From JBMNKL01 sp050952225 (lineage in GTDB: Bacteria > Bacillota > Clostridia > Acetivibrionales > DTU013): a stretch of DNA of 64,000 nt. Below are positions 43,476 to 52,799 of the stretch, in pieces. Under the pieces are notes generated by a model, which was not told the DNA's origin, ran no database searches, and worked only from the letters and a program-made list of their open reading frames with translations. The stretch is from assembly GCA_050952225.1 (NCBI GenBank), contig JBMNKL010000001.1, forward strand, positions 496,001 through 560,000, read 5' to 3'. The position numbers and the translations under genes are program-made. Position 1 is the stretch's first letter; each line of letters starts with the position of its first letter.

Positions 43476-46400
43476 TTAGTGGCTTTGCAAGCCTGCACTG
43501 TTTGAGTATTCGTCAAGCGCATATATTTCAAGGTCCGTATTCCCGGCCATGTGTTCCAGGACGTCTATAATCGCATTAATCGTGTCCAGCGACGTGATGC
43601 ATGGAACGTTGTATTCCATGGAAGCCCTCCTGATATAGAATCCCAGCCTGCCCGGAACGCCGGTTTTTGCCGGCGTGCTTATGACCAGCGATACCTTGTC
43701 GCCCTTGATATGGTCGAGCACGCTATTTTCAGGCACCAATACGACAGGCAGTCCCGCATCTCTCAGGTAGTTATATGAGTCTTCAACGGCCATCAGCCGG
43801 AAGCCAAGCTTGTTAAGCCTTGATGATATTGCAATGCAATCCTCCCGGTCCCTCTCGCCTGTCGCAATCAATACGTTTCCACCTGAAGGAATCGATATAC
43901 CGGATGCAAGAATGGCCTTGTACAACGCATGGCGAAAATCCCTGTCCACGCCCATTACCTCGCCCGTGGATTTCATTTCCGGCCCCAGGAAAGTATCAAG
44001 GGTTGTGAGCTTCGAGAATGAGAAAACCGGAGCTTTCACCGCGGTAAACGCGGGTTCCTTTGCCAGGCCCGGTTTATAGCCGAGATCCCGGAGCGTTTGG
44101 CCCATAATAAGCTTTGTTGCGACATTGACCATGGGAATGCCCGTTATTTTGCTCATGATGGGAATTGTCCGGCTCGCGCGCGGGTTGACCTCGATAACGT
44201 ATACCTTGTTGTTGGAATCTATAACGAACTGTATATTGAACAGTCCGACTATTTTAAGCGCTTTTGCCAGCCGGACGGCATAATCGGCAATCGTTTCCTT
44301 GATTTCCTGCGGGAGGGTATGGGGAGGATATACCGCTATGCTGTCGCCCGAATGCACGCCTGCCCTCTCTATATGCTCGAATATGCCGGGTATAAGCACC
44401 TCTTCACCGTCGCATATGCCATCCACTTCGGCTTCCTTGCCTTTTACATACTTGTCTATCAATACCGGGTGCCCGGTGGACAAGTCCACCGCAATTTTCA
44501 TATATTCTTCAAGCGCACTGTCATTGTAAACAATCTCCATGGCCCTTCCCCCGAGTACGTAGGAAGGCCTGACCAATACCGGGTACCCTATTTGGTTGGC
44601 GATAGCCTTGGCTTGTTCCACCGAGTACACAGCGCTACCTTCAGGTATCGGTATATTCAAGTCTTCGAGGAGCTTCAGGAATCTATCCCTGTCCTCGGCT
44701 ATATCGATGCTCTCCACGGAAGTCCCCAATATCCTGACGCCTTCTTTTTGGAGATGGCCTGCAAGGTTTATGGCAGTCTGCCCGCCAAACTGCACTACGA
44801 CGCCCTCCGGGTTCTCCTTCTTTACTATATCCAGGACGCACTCCACGGTAAGAGGCTCAAAATAGAGCTTGTCGGCCGTGTCGAAGTCGGTGCTTACCGT
44901 CTCGGGATTGTTATTTATAATGATGGATTCTATGCCAAGCTCTTTCAGCGTTCTGACCGAGTGCACGCTGCAGTAGTCGAATTCTATGCCCTGGCCTATC
45001 CGTATCGGGCCGGAGCCGATGACCAGCACTTTCCTCCTGTCCGATACGACAACATCGTCCCGTTCTTCGTACGTGGAGTAATAGTAAGGAGTGGCAGCCT
45101 CAAATTCTCCGGCGCAGGTATCAACTATTTTATAAACGGGCTTTACGGGGTATTTTTCCCTGAGGTCAAGTATCGTGTCCAGCGGCACGTTTACGAGGTT
45201 CGCAATGTAGGAGTCTCCGAACCCGATCTTTTTTGCGCGGATATAGAGGTCATAATCCAGCCATGCAATGCCGGCGTTTTTTATTTCCTCCGCAAGAAGC
45301 ACGATATTTTGCAGCTTGCGGATAAAAAAGCTGTCTACCTTTGTCAGTTCGACTATTTTTTCAACCGAAACCCCTTTCTGAAGAGCCTTGAAAATGGCGA
45401 AAATCCTTTCATCCCGGGGGGATTTCAGTATTTCAAGCAACTCGTCGGTGGTCTTGTTGTCGAACAACTCGAGGCCAAGCTGATAGTTGAACTTGACGTC
45501 AAGCGAATCGATTGCTTTGAGCAGCGATTCCTCGAAAGTCCTGCCGATGGCCATTACTTCTCCCGTTGCTTTCATTTGCGTGCCAAGTGAACGGTCTGCC
45601 GAGGAAAACTTGTCAAAAGGCCAGCGGGGAACCTTCGTGACGACGTAGTCCACCGTAGGCTCAAAGCAGGCATATGTGCTCTGAGTGACGGAATTGCGTA
45701 TTTCGTCGAGGTTGAGGCCGATTGCTATTTTGGCTGCCACCCGGGCAATCGGATAGCCTGTGGCCTTGGAAGCAAGCGCACTTGAACGGCTGACCCTTGG
45801 ATTTACCTCGATGACAACGTACTCCAGGCTGCTGGGGTTTAGTGCGAATTGAATATTGCAGCCGCCCTTTATTTCAAGAGCCCTGATTATCTTGATGGAA
45901 GCGGTCCGAAGCATTTGATACTCAATGTCGGATAATGTCTGGCAGGGTGCCACTACAATACTGTCACCTGTATGGACGCCTACCGGATCAAGATTTTCCA
46001 TGCTGCAAATAATCAGGCAATTGTCGGCCCCGTCCCGCATCACTTCAAACTCTATTTCCTTCCAGCCCGCAACGCTTTGTTCGAGCAAGACCTGGTTTAT
46101 CATGCTGAGCTTTAATCCCTTGCCGCAAATATATTTGAATTCTTCCATGTTGTTTGCGATTCCTCCGCCGGTCCCTCCAAGCGTATACGCCGGGCGGATT
46201 ATTACCGGGAAGCCCACTTTCTCCGCAAATGCGACGGCATCGTCAAGTTTATTGACTATGGTACTATGGGGCACTTTCTCGCCAATACTTTTCATCGTTT
46301 CCTTAAATAGCTCCCTGTCCTCGGCCTTTCTTATGGACGTCCGGGAAGTGCCCAGAAGCTCAATTCCGGCGCGGTCAAGTATCCCGTCGTCGGACAACTG

Positions 46401-46700
46401 CATCGCCATATTCAGGCCTGTCTGCCCTCCAAGGGAAGCGAGTATGCCGTCCGGTTTTTCCCTTTCGATTATTTTTTTTAAAAAGTCCAGCGTAATCGGC
46501 TCGATATATATTCTATCCGCTGTTTCGCCGTCCGTCATGATGGTTGCAGGATTGCTGTTGACGAGAATGACCTCTATGCCTTCCTTTTTCAGCGATCTGC
46601 ACGCCTGTGACCCCGAATAGTCAAATTCTGCCGCCTGCCCGATTATTATGGGGCCCGAACCGATTACGAGCACCTTTTTTATATCATTTCTTTTTGGCAT
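43476..46700 (-). CDS. carB: Carbamoyl-phosphate synthase large subunit
   Basis: 1074 residues. The start at 46700 (MPKRNDIKKVLVIGSGPIII) follows GGAGG. Two homologous ATP-grasp halves: carboxyphosphate domain (1-400; PAYTLGGTGGGIA), oligomerisation domain (400-550), carbamoyl-phosphate domain (550-935; PSYVLGGRAMEIVY) and an MGS-like C-terminus (935-1074) with TPAKTGVPGRLGFYIRRASM. It makes carbamoyl phosphate from bicarbonate, two ATP and ammonia from CarA. It lies in the arginine operon, so it is probably the arginine-specific enzyme. Confidence 0.98.
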   Translation of the reverse strand: MPKRNDIKKVLVIGSGPIIIGQAAEFDYSGSQACRSLKKEGIEVILVNSNPATIMTDGETADRIYIEPITLDFLKKIIEREKPDGILASLGGQTGLNMAMQLSDDGILDRAGIELLGTSRTSIRKAEDRELFKETMKSIGEKVPHSTIVNKLDDAVAFAEKVGFPVIIRPAYTLGGTGGGIANNMEEFKYICGKGLKLSMINQVLLEQSVAGWKEIEFEVMRDGADNCLIICSMENLDPVGVHTGDSIVVAPCQTLSDIEYQMLRTASIKIIRALEIKGGCNIQFALNPSSLEYVVIEVNPRVSRSSALASKATGYPIARVAAKIAIGLNLDEIRNSVTQSTYACFEPTVDYVVTKVPRWPFDKFSSADRSLGTQMKATGEVMAIGRTFEESLLKAIDSLDVKFNYQLGLELFDNKTTDELLEILKSPRDERIFAIFKALQKGVSVEKIVELTKVDSFFIRKLQNIVLLAEEIKNAGIAWLDYDLYIRAKKIGFGDSYIANLVNVPLDTILDLREKYPVKPVYKIVDTCAGEFEAATPYYYSTYEERDDVVVSDRRKVLVIGSGPIRIGQGIEFDYCSVHSVRTLKELGIESIIINNNPETVSTDFDTADKLYFEPLTVECVLDIVKKENPEGVVVQFGGQTAINLAGHLQKEGVRILGTSVESIDIAEDRDRFLKLLEDLNIPIPEGSAVYSVEQAKAIANQIGYPVLVRPSYVLGGRAMEIVYNDSALEEYMKIAVDLSTGHPVLIDKYVKGKEAEVDGICDGEEVLIPGIFEHIERAGVHSGDSIAVYPPHTLPQEIKETIADYAVRLAKALKIVGLFNIQFVIDSNNKVYVIEVNPRASRTIPIMSKITGIPMVNVATKLIMGQTLRDLGYKPGLAKEPAFTAVKAPVFSFSKLTTLDTFLGPEMKSTGEVMGVDRDFRHALYKAILASGISIPSGGNVLIATGERDREDCIAISSRLNKLGFRLMAVEDSYNYLRDAGLPVVLVPENSVLDHIKGDKVSLVISTPAKTGVPGRLGFYIRRASMEYNVPCITSLDTINAIIDVLEHMAGNTDLEIYALDEYSNSAGLQSH

Positions 46701-46733
46701 ATGATCCTCCATGGCTGTATGCTTAGTACATTG

Positions 46734-47789
46734 TCACATCGTTTCTATAAACCCGTCGAAAATATAATTTGCATCTCCCGGCCCTGCCGCTGTTTCTGGG
46801 TGGTACTGCACACCAAGCACGGGATATAATGTATGCCTGAAAGCTTCGACGGTGCCATCGTTGACGTTAACCTGCGTAATTTCCACATCTCTGCATGTTT
46901 CTTTTTCAAGCACGTAATTATGGCTTTGGGATGTAATATAGCACCTGCCGGTGGTGTAATCCCTGACCGGGTGGTTTGCGCCATGATGTCCGAACTTTAG
47001 CTTGCAGGTATTACCCCCAAGAGCCAGTCCAAGGAGCAAATGTCCCAGACATATACCCAAAATAGGGAATTTGCCAATCAGTCTCTGAAGCAAGAGCTTT
47101 ACTTCGGGCAAATCCTTGGGGTCGCCGGGCCCGTTGGATACCAGGATGCCGTCCGGTCTGCAGGAGATTATATCCTCATAGGACGATGTGGCCGGAAGTA
47201 TATATATATCACAGTTTTTCATTTCCAGGTACCTTATGATTGAATACTTTACGCCCAAGTCAAGCAGAGCCACCCTTTTTCCGGTGCCTTTTATGTGTAT
47301 CGGCTCCCTGGTGGTTACCTCCATTACAAGATTGCGAGGTTCCTGTTTCTTTGCCCTGAGCCTTTCCAGCAATACATCGACGTTGCCGCACTCGGTGGAA
47401 ATAATACCGTACATACTTCCGTGCTCACGTATATGCTGAGTCAGCGCCCGCGTATCTATGCCCTTCAGTCCGACTATCTTGTTTTTCCTGAAGTACTCGT
47501 CCGTTCCAATCGAACAACGCCAGTTATTGGGGTGCTCACAAAGCTCTTTTACAATAAAGCCCTGCACATGTGTTTTATATGATTCAACATCCTCATCGTT
47601 GAACCCGTAGTTCCCTATAAGAGGGTATGTCATTGCAACTATCAGTCCGTTGTATGACGGGTCGGTGATTATTTCCTGGTAACCTGTCATGCAAGTATTG
47701 AAAACTACCTCGCCGACGGTCTCCCCTTCGTGTCCGAAACCTTCTCCCGGGAAATATGTCCCGTCCTCAAGCACCAATACTGATTTCAT
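46734..47789 (-). CDS. carA: Carbamoyl-phosphate synthase small (glutaminase) subunit
   Basis: 351 residues; TAGGAG before ATG 47789. The N-terminal domain (LEDGTYFPGEGFGHEG; TGYQEIITDPSYNGLIVAMT) is followed by a class I glutamine amidotransferase domain with nucleophile Cys in GICLGHLLLGLALGG and His/Glu in VLGVQYHPETAAGP. It supplies ammonia to CarB. Oddity: the usual Gln after GICLGH is Leu here. It overlaps no gene; carB starts 33 bp later. Confidence 0.97.
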   Translation of the reverse strand: MKSVLVLEDGTYFPGEGFGHEGETVGEVVFNTCMTGYQEIITDPSYNGLIVAMTYPLIGNYGFNDEDVESYKTHVQGFIVKELCEHPNNWRCSIGTDEYFRKNKIVGLKGIDTRALTQHIREHGSMYGIISTECGNVDVLLERLRAKKQEPRNLVMEVTTREPIHIKGTGKRVALLDLGVKYSIIRYLEMKNCDIYILPATSSYEDIISCRPDGILVSNGPGDPKDLPEVKLLLQRLIGKFPILGICLGHLLLGLALGGNTCKLKFGHHGANHPVRDYTTGRCYITSQSHNYVLEKETCRDVEITQVNVNDGTVEAFRHTLYPVLGVQYHPETAAGPGDANYIFDGFIETM

Positions 47790-47812
47790 CTCTTTACTCC
47801 TAACCTAAAGCT

Positions 47813-49021
47813 TTATGATTTATCCTGGAAATATCCCAGTACTTCATCGAATATCCCTACAAACTTGTCAATGTCTTCTTTTGTTATAATCAGGGGAGGA
47901 AGGAGCCTGATTATGTCCAAACCAACACTGCCAACCAGGATACCCTTTGCGAGCAGCTTATTTTTCAGTTCGGAAGCTTTATCTTCGCGTAATTGAATGC
48001 CTACCATCATGCCGGTGCCGCGCACTTCGGAAATAATCCGGTGTTTTCCGGCAAGCCGGTTAAGGCTGTCCATTAAATATTTCCCCATTTTTTCGGCATG
48101 CCCGGGAAGATTATTCTCAAGGATTTCAGTCAATACGGCAACTCCGGCCGCGCATGCGAGCGGGTTGCCTCCGAACGTGGAGCCATGGTCACCGGGCTCA
48201 AATGCCGAAGCTACTTCTTCTTTTGCGCACAGGGCTCCAATGGGAAAACCTCCGCCCAGGGCTTTTGCCAGTGTGAATATGTCCGGCTCGACCCCGTAAT
48301 TTTCATACGCGAATAATTTACCCGTCCTGCCCAGGCCTGTCTGAATTTCATCAAGTATTAGCAATATACCGTTTTCGTCGCATATCTTCCTGACTGTTTT
48401 CACGTACCCGGCATCCACAGGGTGGACACCACTTTCACCCTGTACAAGCTCCAGCATGATGGCGCATGTCTCTTTGCTTATGTTTGCTTTCAGCTCATCG
48501 ATGTCATTGATCGTGACATGCCTGAACCCTGGTGTAAGCGGCATATAGGCTTCCTGGTATTTTTTCTGCCCGGTTGCAGCCACGGTGGCCAGTGTTCTGC
48601 CATGAAATGAGTTTTTAAGAGTTATGATGGAGTATTTGTCCGGCATCCCTTTTTTCTTAAAATAAATTCTTGCAAGCTTTATTGCTCCTTCATTGGCTTC
48701 CGCTCCGCTGTTTGCAAAAAAGACACGGTCGGCGCACGAATTTTCGACAAGCATCTTTGCAAGCTTTGCCTGGCTTTCTATATAGTATAGGTTTGAACAA
48801 TGAATGAGCCTGGCAGCTTGTGACCCGATAGCCTCAACAAGCGCCGGATGGCCGTGACCCAAGGCATTAACGGCAATACCCGCTAAAAGATCCATGTACT
48901 CGCGGCCCTCATTGTCGTAAAGCATTATCCCCTTTCCGTATTCGAAGCACACAGGAGTCCTTTTGCCGAAAGTATTCATGAAGTACTTGGAATCCATCTC
49001 CATAATTTCATGTAGTTTCAC
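47813..49021 (-). CDS. argD: Acetylornithine aminotransferase
   Basis: 402 residues from GTG 49021 with a weak AAGGGGG site; the earlier in-frame ATG lies in the promoter. Class III PLP aminotransferase: FANSGAEANEGAIKLARIYF, SFHGRTLATVAATGQ, LILDEIQTGLGRTGKLFAYE, and the PLP Lys in FTLAKALGGGFPIGA. It makes N-acetylornithine from N-acetylglutamate semialdehyde. First gene of argD-carA-carB-argF-GNAT; carA follows at 23 bp. Confidence 0.96.
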   Translation of the reverse strand: MKLHEIMEMDSKYFMNTFGKRTPVCFEYGKGIMLYDNEGREYMDLLAGIAVNALGHGHPALVEAIGSQAARLIHCSNLYYIESQAKLAKMLVENSCADRVFFANSGAEANEGAIKLARIYFKKKGMPDKYSIITLKNSFHGRTLATVAATGQKKYQEAYMPLTPGFRHVTINDIDELKANISKETCAIMLELVQGESGVHPVDAGYVKTVRKICDENGILLILDEIQTGLGRTGKLFAYENYGVEPDIFTLAKALGGGFPIGALCAKEEVASAFEPGDHGSTFGGNPLACAAGVAVLTEILENNLPGHAEKMGKYLMDSLNRLAGKHRIISEVRGTGMMVGIQLREDKASELKNKLLAKGILVGSVGLDIIRLLPPLIITKEDIDKFVGIFDEVLGYFQDKS

Positions 49022-49076
49022 CGGTTGCCGCCCCCTTTTTATATTTATTGGTTTTACCCGGTTAATAATATTCATA

Positions 49077-49105
49077 ATTATACACGCATATGCATAATAA
49101 TGCAA
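49077..49105 (-). promoter_or_regulatory. Sigma-A promoter of argD
   Basis: On the minus strand TTGCAT (49105-49100), 17 bp, TATAAT (49082-49077). The -35 lies within the ARG box at 49091-49104. Confidence 0.75.
49091..49104 (-). promoter_or_regulatory. ARG box (ArgR/AhrC operator) of argD
   Basis: TGCATAATAATGCA fits the ArgR/AhrC half-site palindrome TGNAT-W4-ATNCA and overlaps the -35, the expected position for repression by arginine. Confidence 0.7.
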
Positions 49106-49177
49106 CATAAATTTAAAATAAATATGAAAAGTTGCTGCAGGAAGGGCGAGGGCGCAAATTGGACATATTATTTTGTT

Positions 49178-49854
49178 TTACTTTTTGCTTTTTTCGGATT
49201 TGGACTTGTACCGATGATATATTTCGGCGATTTCATCCTCGAGACGCGCAAAATATTCGGACAAATACTTGCTGCTCATACTGTCGCATTCTATGAATTG
49301 CGCGGCATGGTTAGCCGTGTTATCCCAGGAATATCTTCTCCTGACTATTTTCCCGGTTAGATTTGAAACAGAGCCATTTGGAAGGTATAAAGACATTTCT
49401 ATATGTTCATTGGTATCGAATTTTTTTTGCATATGAAAGCTGCTCCACCGTAAGAGATGTCTGTCACGAGACATTCATACGGCGTGTCATCCCAGATTGG
49501 CCTTATAAATGCTTTCAGCCTGACATCATAGCGTGGATACATCCGGTTGTTTATAAATTCGACAACGCTGTTCATTGCGAGCGTGATACTTTCGGGGAAT
49601 TCCGTGCCGATGCTTTTTACTTCGCCGCAGAAATAATACATGAAATAGTCGTTTGAGTATTTTACCCACACGGGAGTACCGGGCTCCACGGGTTTATTTA
49701 CGGATTTTTTTACGGATTTGTCTATGTATGCTATCTTTATTTCGTTATCTGTTACTTCATATATTATGTTGCCGTGCCACGGAGCATCATGCCCGATACG
49801 TACCCCTATCATCATGCCCTCGCTCAATATGGAGGGAACAACAGAGGCGTTCAC
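49178..49854 (-). CDS. PilZ-domain c-di-GMP receptor, YcgR/YpfA-like (frameshifted)
   Basis: GTG 49854 behind GGAGGTGG. Residues 1-95 form a YcgR-N-like flagellar-brake domain (VSLP-type GTPVWVKYSNDYFMYYFCGE). The PilZ domain then shows the c-di-GMP motifs RYDVR (RxxxR type) and DISYGGAAF (D-x-S-x-x-G). The first frame ends soon after ICKK; the next frame takes over with FDTNEHIEMSLYLPNGSV and RYSWDNTANHAAQFIECD. The shift falls at an eight-T run near 49,425, so a homopolymer error is likely. It lies between argB and argD on the same strand. Confidence 0.8.
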
Positions 49855-49954
49855 AATACCACCTCCATAAAAAAATTGGACTCATACGTATTATATCATA
49901 ATTTAGGATGATTTTGCCAATATAAGTATATAAGCGGGTAAGCGGGGGCATGTG

Positions 49955-49999
49955 AGTGGGGTCAGGCCTGAATTATTTACTTGCAAGCCTGACCCCACT
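49955..49999. repeat. REP-like long palindrome
   Basis: AGTGGGGTCAGGC (49955-49967) and its exact complement GCCTGACCCCACT (49987-49999) enclose 19 nt. No T-run follows on either strand, so it is not a standard terminator. The form fits a REP-type extragenic palindrome. Confidence 0.7.
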
Positions 50000-50016
50000 T
50001 ACTTACCATCCTTAAG

Positions 50017-50919
50017 CTACAGTTGCTCATTTTTATGATAAAGCACTTTTTCTTTCATAATCATGGTACCGATGCCCTTGTTGGTGAAAATCTCCAATAA
50101 TATGCTGTGCGGGATCCTGCCGTCTATGATATGTGTCCTTCCCACACCTTTTTCCACCGCCTTGAGGCAGCCGAGGACTTTGGGAATCATGCCGCCGGTA
50201 ATGATGTTTCTGTCAATAAGTTCGTTTACTTCCGCGGCTGTTAGCGCATGCAGGATTCTCGGGTTTTCATCTGCTGTTTTGACTCCTTCCACGTCCGTCA
50301 GAAGCATAAGCTTTTCCGCTTTAAGCGCAATTGCAATTTCGCTGGCAACCGTATCGGCGTTTATGTTGTAGCTGTGGCCGTCTTTTCCTATCCCGATGGG
50401 GGCGACTACCGGTATGTACTCATCCTTTGCTATCAATTCGAGAACCTTGGAATTTATATTAACGATATTGCCGACATAACCTAAATCTTTTTCTATACCG
50501 TCCATTTTGGTTTTATACTGCTCGCATTCGATCAAGTTGCCGTCAATGCCGCACAGACCGATTGCCTTGCCGCCTTTCTTGTTCAGCATTGAGACAATCT
50601 GCTTGTTTATTTTTCCGACCAGGACCATTTGCGCGATTTCCATCGTATTATGATCGGTAACCCTGAGGCCGTTTAAAAACTCGCTTTTTATGCCGAGTTT
50701 ATCCAGCATTGAGTTTATATCGGGACCTCCGCCATGTACGACTATCGGATTCATTCCGACAAATTTCAGCAACGTGATATCTTCCATGACTGAATTCCTG
50801 AGTTCGTCATTAATCATTGCGTTGCCGCCATATTTAATAACAATGGTTTTACCGTGAAGCGCCTGTATATAGGGAAGAGCTTCTATGAGTATTTCTGCCC
50901 TTTTTATAAGATTTTCCAT
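50017..50919 (-). CDS. argB: Acetylglutamate kinase
   Basis: 300 residues. The start at 50919 (MENLIKRAEILIEALPY) has GGAGG 6 bp upstream; an ATG 21 bp earlier is rejected. Amino-acid kinase fold: IVIKYGGNAMINDELR, PIVVHGGGPDINSMLDKLGI, NINADTVASEIAIALKAEKL, LLTDVEGV and TGGMIPKV. It phosphorylates N-acetylglutamate. Probably the arginine-inhibited class, given the N-terminal helix. Second gene of argC-argB. Confidence 0.97.
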   Translation of the reverse strand: MENLIKRAEILIEALPYIQALHGKTIVIKYGGNAMINDELRNSVMEDITLLKFVGMNPIVVHGGGPDINSMLDKLGIKSEFLNGLRVTDHNTMEIAQMVLVGKINKQIVSMLNKKGGKAIGLCGIDGNLIECEQYKTKMDGIEKDLGYVGNIVNINSKVLELIAKDEYIPVVAPIGIGKDGHSYNINADTVASEIAIALKAEKLMLLTDVEGVKTADENPRILHALTAAEVNELIDRNIITGGMIPKVLGCLKAVEKGVGRTHIIDGRIPHSILLEIFTNKGIGTMIMKEKVLYHKNEQL

Positions 50920-50949
50920 CGTATACCTCCAACTATCCAATTACATCAA

Positions 50950-51903
50950 TTATTCCTCTAAACCGGTGGCTTCGTCAATACCCAGCATTATGTTCATGCA
51001 CTGCACGGCTGCGCCCGATGCTCCTTTGCCGAGGTTATCAAGCCTTGCGATGAGCAGGATATGCTTATCATTGCCCCTGACATAGATTTCAAGGTTATTG
51101 GTTCCATTGCATCCTGTAGCGCATAGAAACCCGTCCTTGATTCCGCCTTCCGATTCGTAATCGATTACCTTTATGAAACGTTCGCCTTCATAATATTGCG
51201 ACAGAAAGTCACATACCGATCCGGCGGTGTTTTTGTGAGGAAGCATGGCCGAATAAAGCGGTATTGCAACTGTCATCCCTTTATAATACGGGCCGATTAT
51301 CGGGGTAAATAACGGCGGATGTGCAAGTCCGCATGTTTTCTGCATTTCGGGAAGATGCTTATGCTGAAGTGTCAATGCATAAAATCGGGGGCTTTTCATG
51401 GATTCATCATCCGGGTCGGCAGATGCATACTCGCTTATACGCTTTTTCCCACCGCCGCTATAGCCAGACACGGCATGGCACGTTACAGGGTAATCACGGG
51501 GAAGAATGCCTTCCTTGACTAAAGGATAGACAAGCGCGCTAAACCCGGTGGCATAGCATCCGGGTACCGAAATGCGGGAAGACTTCCTGATTTTTTCCCT
51601 GTATTCCGGGCCGAGTTCGGGAAAGCCGTAGGCCCATGCTTCATTGGTACGGTGCGCCGTACTGGCGTCAATCAGCCTTGTATTGCTGTTTTCAACGAGA
51701 GAAGCGGATTCAATGGCCGCCTTGTCGGGCAAGCACAAAAACGTGATATCCGACTCGTTTATTATATTTTTTCTTTCACGGACGTCTTTCCTCTTCCCGG
51801 GGTCTATAACAAGAAGCTCGATGTCATCACGACCGCGTAAGCGTTCATTAATTTTGAGCCCGGTTGTTCCTTCCTGACCGTCGACGAAAACTTTATACGC
51901 CAT
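50950..51903 (-). CDS. argC: N-acetyl-gamma-glutamyl-phosphate reductase, type 2
   Basis: 317 residues from ATG 51903 (MAYKVFVDGQEGTTGLKINE); an ATG at 51915 sits too close to the ribosome site but is possible. NADPH-dependent reduction of acetylglutamyl phosphate. The nucleophile Cys is in VPGCYATGF. The short form with FVDGQEGTTGL is the type 2 enzyme, common in proteobacteria and in some clostridia, and differs from the 345-residue type 1. The promoter carries an ARG box. Confidence 0.95.
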   Translation of the reverse strand: MAYKVFVDGQEGTTGLKINERLRGRDDIELLVIDPGKRKDVRERKNIINESDITFLCLPDKAAIESASLVENSNTRLIDASTAHRTNEAWAYGFPELGPEYREKIRKSSRISVPGCYATGFSALVYPLVKEGILPRDYPVTCHAVSGYSGGGKKRISEYASADPDDESMKSPRFYALTLQHKHLPEMQKTCGLAHPPLFTPIIGPYYKGMTVAIPLYSAMLPHKNTAGSVCDFLSQYYEGERFIKVIDYESEGGIKDGFLCATGCNGTNNLEIYVRGNDKHILLIARLDNLGKGASGAAVQCMNIMLGIDEATGLEE

Positions 51904-51966
51904 GCCATACACCATTCCTTTAAATATTTACTGTTTTTATTTTGTTTCATCATTATAATGTTTATA

Positions 51967-51995
51967 ATTATACATTATAACGAATAAAAATGCAA
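51967..51995 (-). promoter_or_regulatory. Sigma-A promoter of argC-argB
   Basis: Minus strand TTGCAT (51995-51990), 17 bp, TATAAT (51972-51967), the same hexamers and spacing as argD. Confidence 0.78.
51981..51994 (-). promoter_or_regulatory. ARG box of argC
   Basis: On the minus strand TGCATTTTTATTCG; plus strand CGAATAAAAATGCA. One base away from TGNAT-W4-ATNCA and overlapping the -35 exactly as at argD. Confidence 0.68.
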
Positions 51996-52031
51996 TATCT
52001 AAATTGCCATATTAAATATTAAGACAAAATT

Positions 52032-52659
52032 CGTTAATTGAAAAAGTTATTTCGACCCCAATTTCATAAGCAGTGGAAGTTAGTTTTGCAAATCAAGAGA
52101 AATTAGGAGAGTGGAAGTTACTTCTGCAAAAATCAGCACTCTGTTGTTATCCGTCCACGACACTCGGGGGGTGTAAAGGGCGGGCAGCTTTTGCCCGTTC
52201 ATCGTAGGCGAAGCCGAAGACCCTTTACATCCATCGCACATATATCCTTGTGTTCCCCGGTCTGTTTTTATGACAGACCGGCTAGCTTCCGGCGAGGACA
52301 GGGTTTGGGACAGAGTCCCAAGATTATATTTTAATCCACATGCGAAAACTGGAAGCTTGTAAATTATGTTTCAAAAATCTATTATATATCTATAGTGGTT
52401 ACTACATAAATGGAATACAAACAGGGTGGAAATTACTCTTGCAAAAAGTTAGATAATTTTCACACCTCTGGTTTGTTATACCCGAAAATTGACTGGCTTT
52501 GCTTCTCTATCCTATATTTTAACCTATTATTGCATATAAAGCACTAAAAATATGTTTAAATAAACTAATTTGAAACTGGTCAAAACGCTGATTCAATCTG
52601 AAACTGCAGCCTATGTGGAATTTACTTTTGCAAAGTGGAATTTACCTTTTCAATTGACC
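52032..52659. mobile_element. Possible IS21-derived non-autonomous element (628 bp)
   Basis: Bounded by an exact 13-bp direct repeat TTAAGACAAAATT (52019-52031 and 52660-52672). Its ends, 52033-52056 and 52635-52658, are inverted repeats matching at about 19 of 24 positions. Inside lie repeats of GTGGAA-N3-ACTTTTGCAAA type at 52073, 52111, 52426 and 52615, as at IS21 ends. No transposase frame. The middle holds hairpins such as CCGGTCTGT/ACAGACCGG near 52,258-52,282. Confidence 0.5.
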
Positions 52660-52799
52660 TTAAGACAAAATTATGCATAGTTACTAAATATAAATTTTTA
52701 TTTTTGTTAAAAAGTTTACTAGTTGAAAAGAATTGAGCGTGCTATATTTATATTAAATCAATACGGCAGGGACCGTATACTTGTTTATGGAGGGTTAAA

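Noticed and set aside
44097..45590. Long (497-codon) open frame on the plus strand
   Set aside because: It lies entirely opposite carB, follows its codon bias and has no ribosome site or recognisable domain; an antisense shadow.
52073..52660. CRISPR-like array from repeated 20-mers
   Set aside because: Spacing is irregular (38, 315, 189 and 20 bp), units are degenerate and there are no cas genes; IS21-type terminal repeats explain them better.
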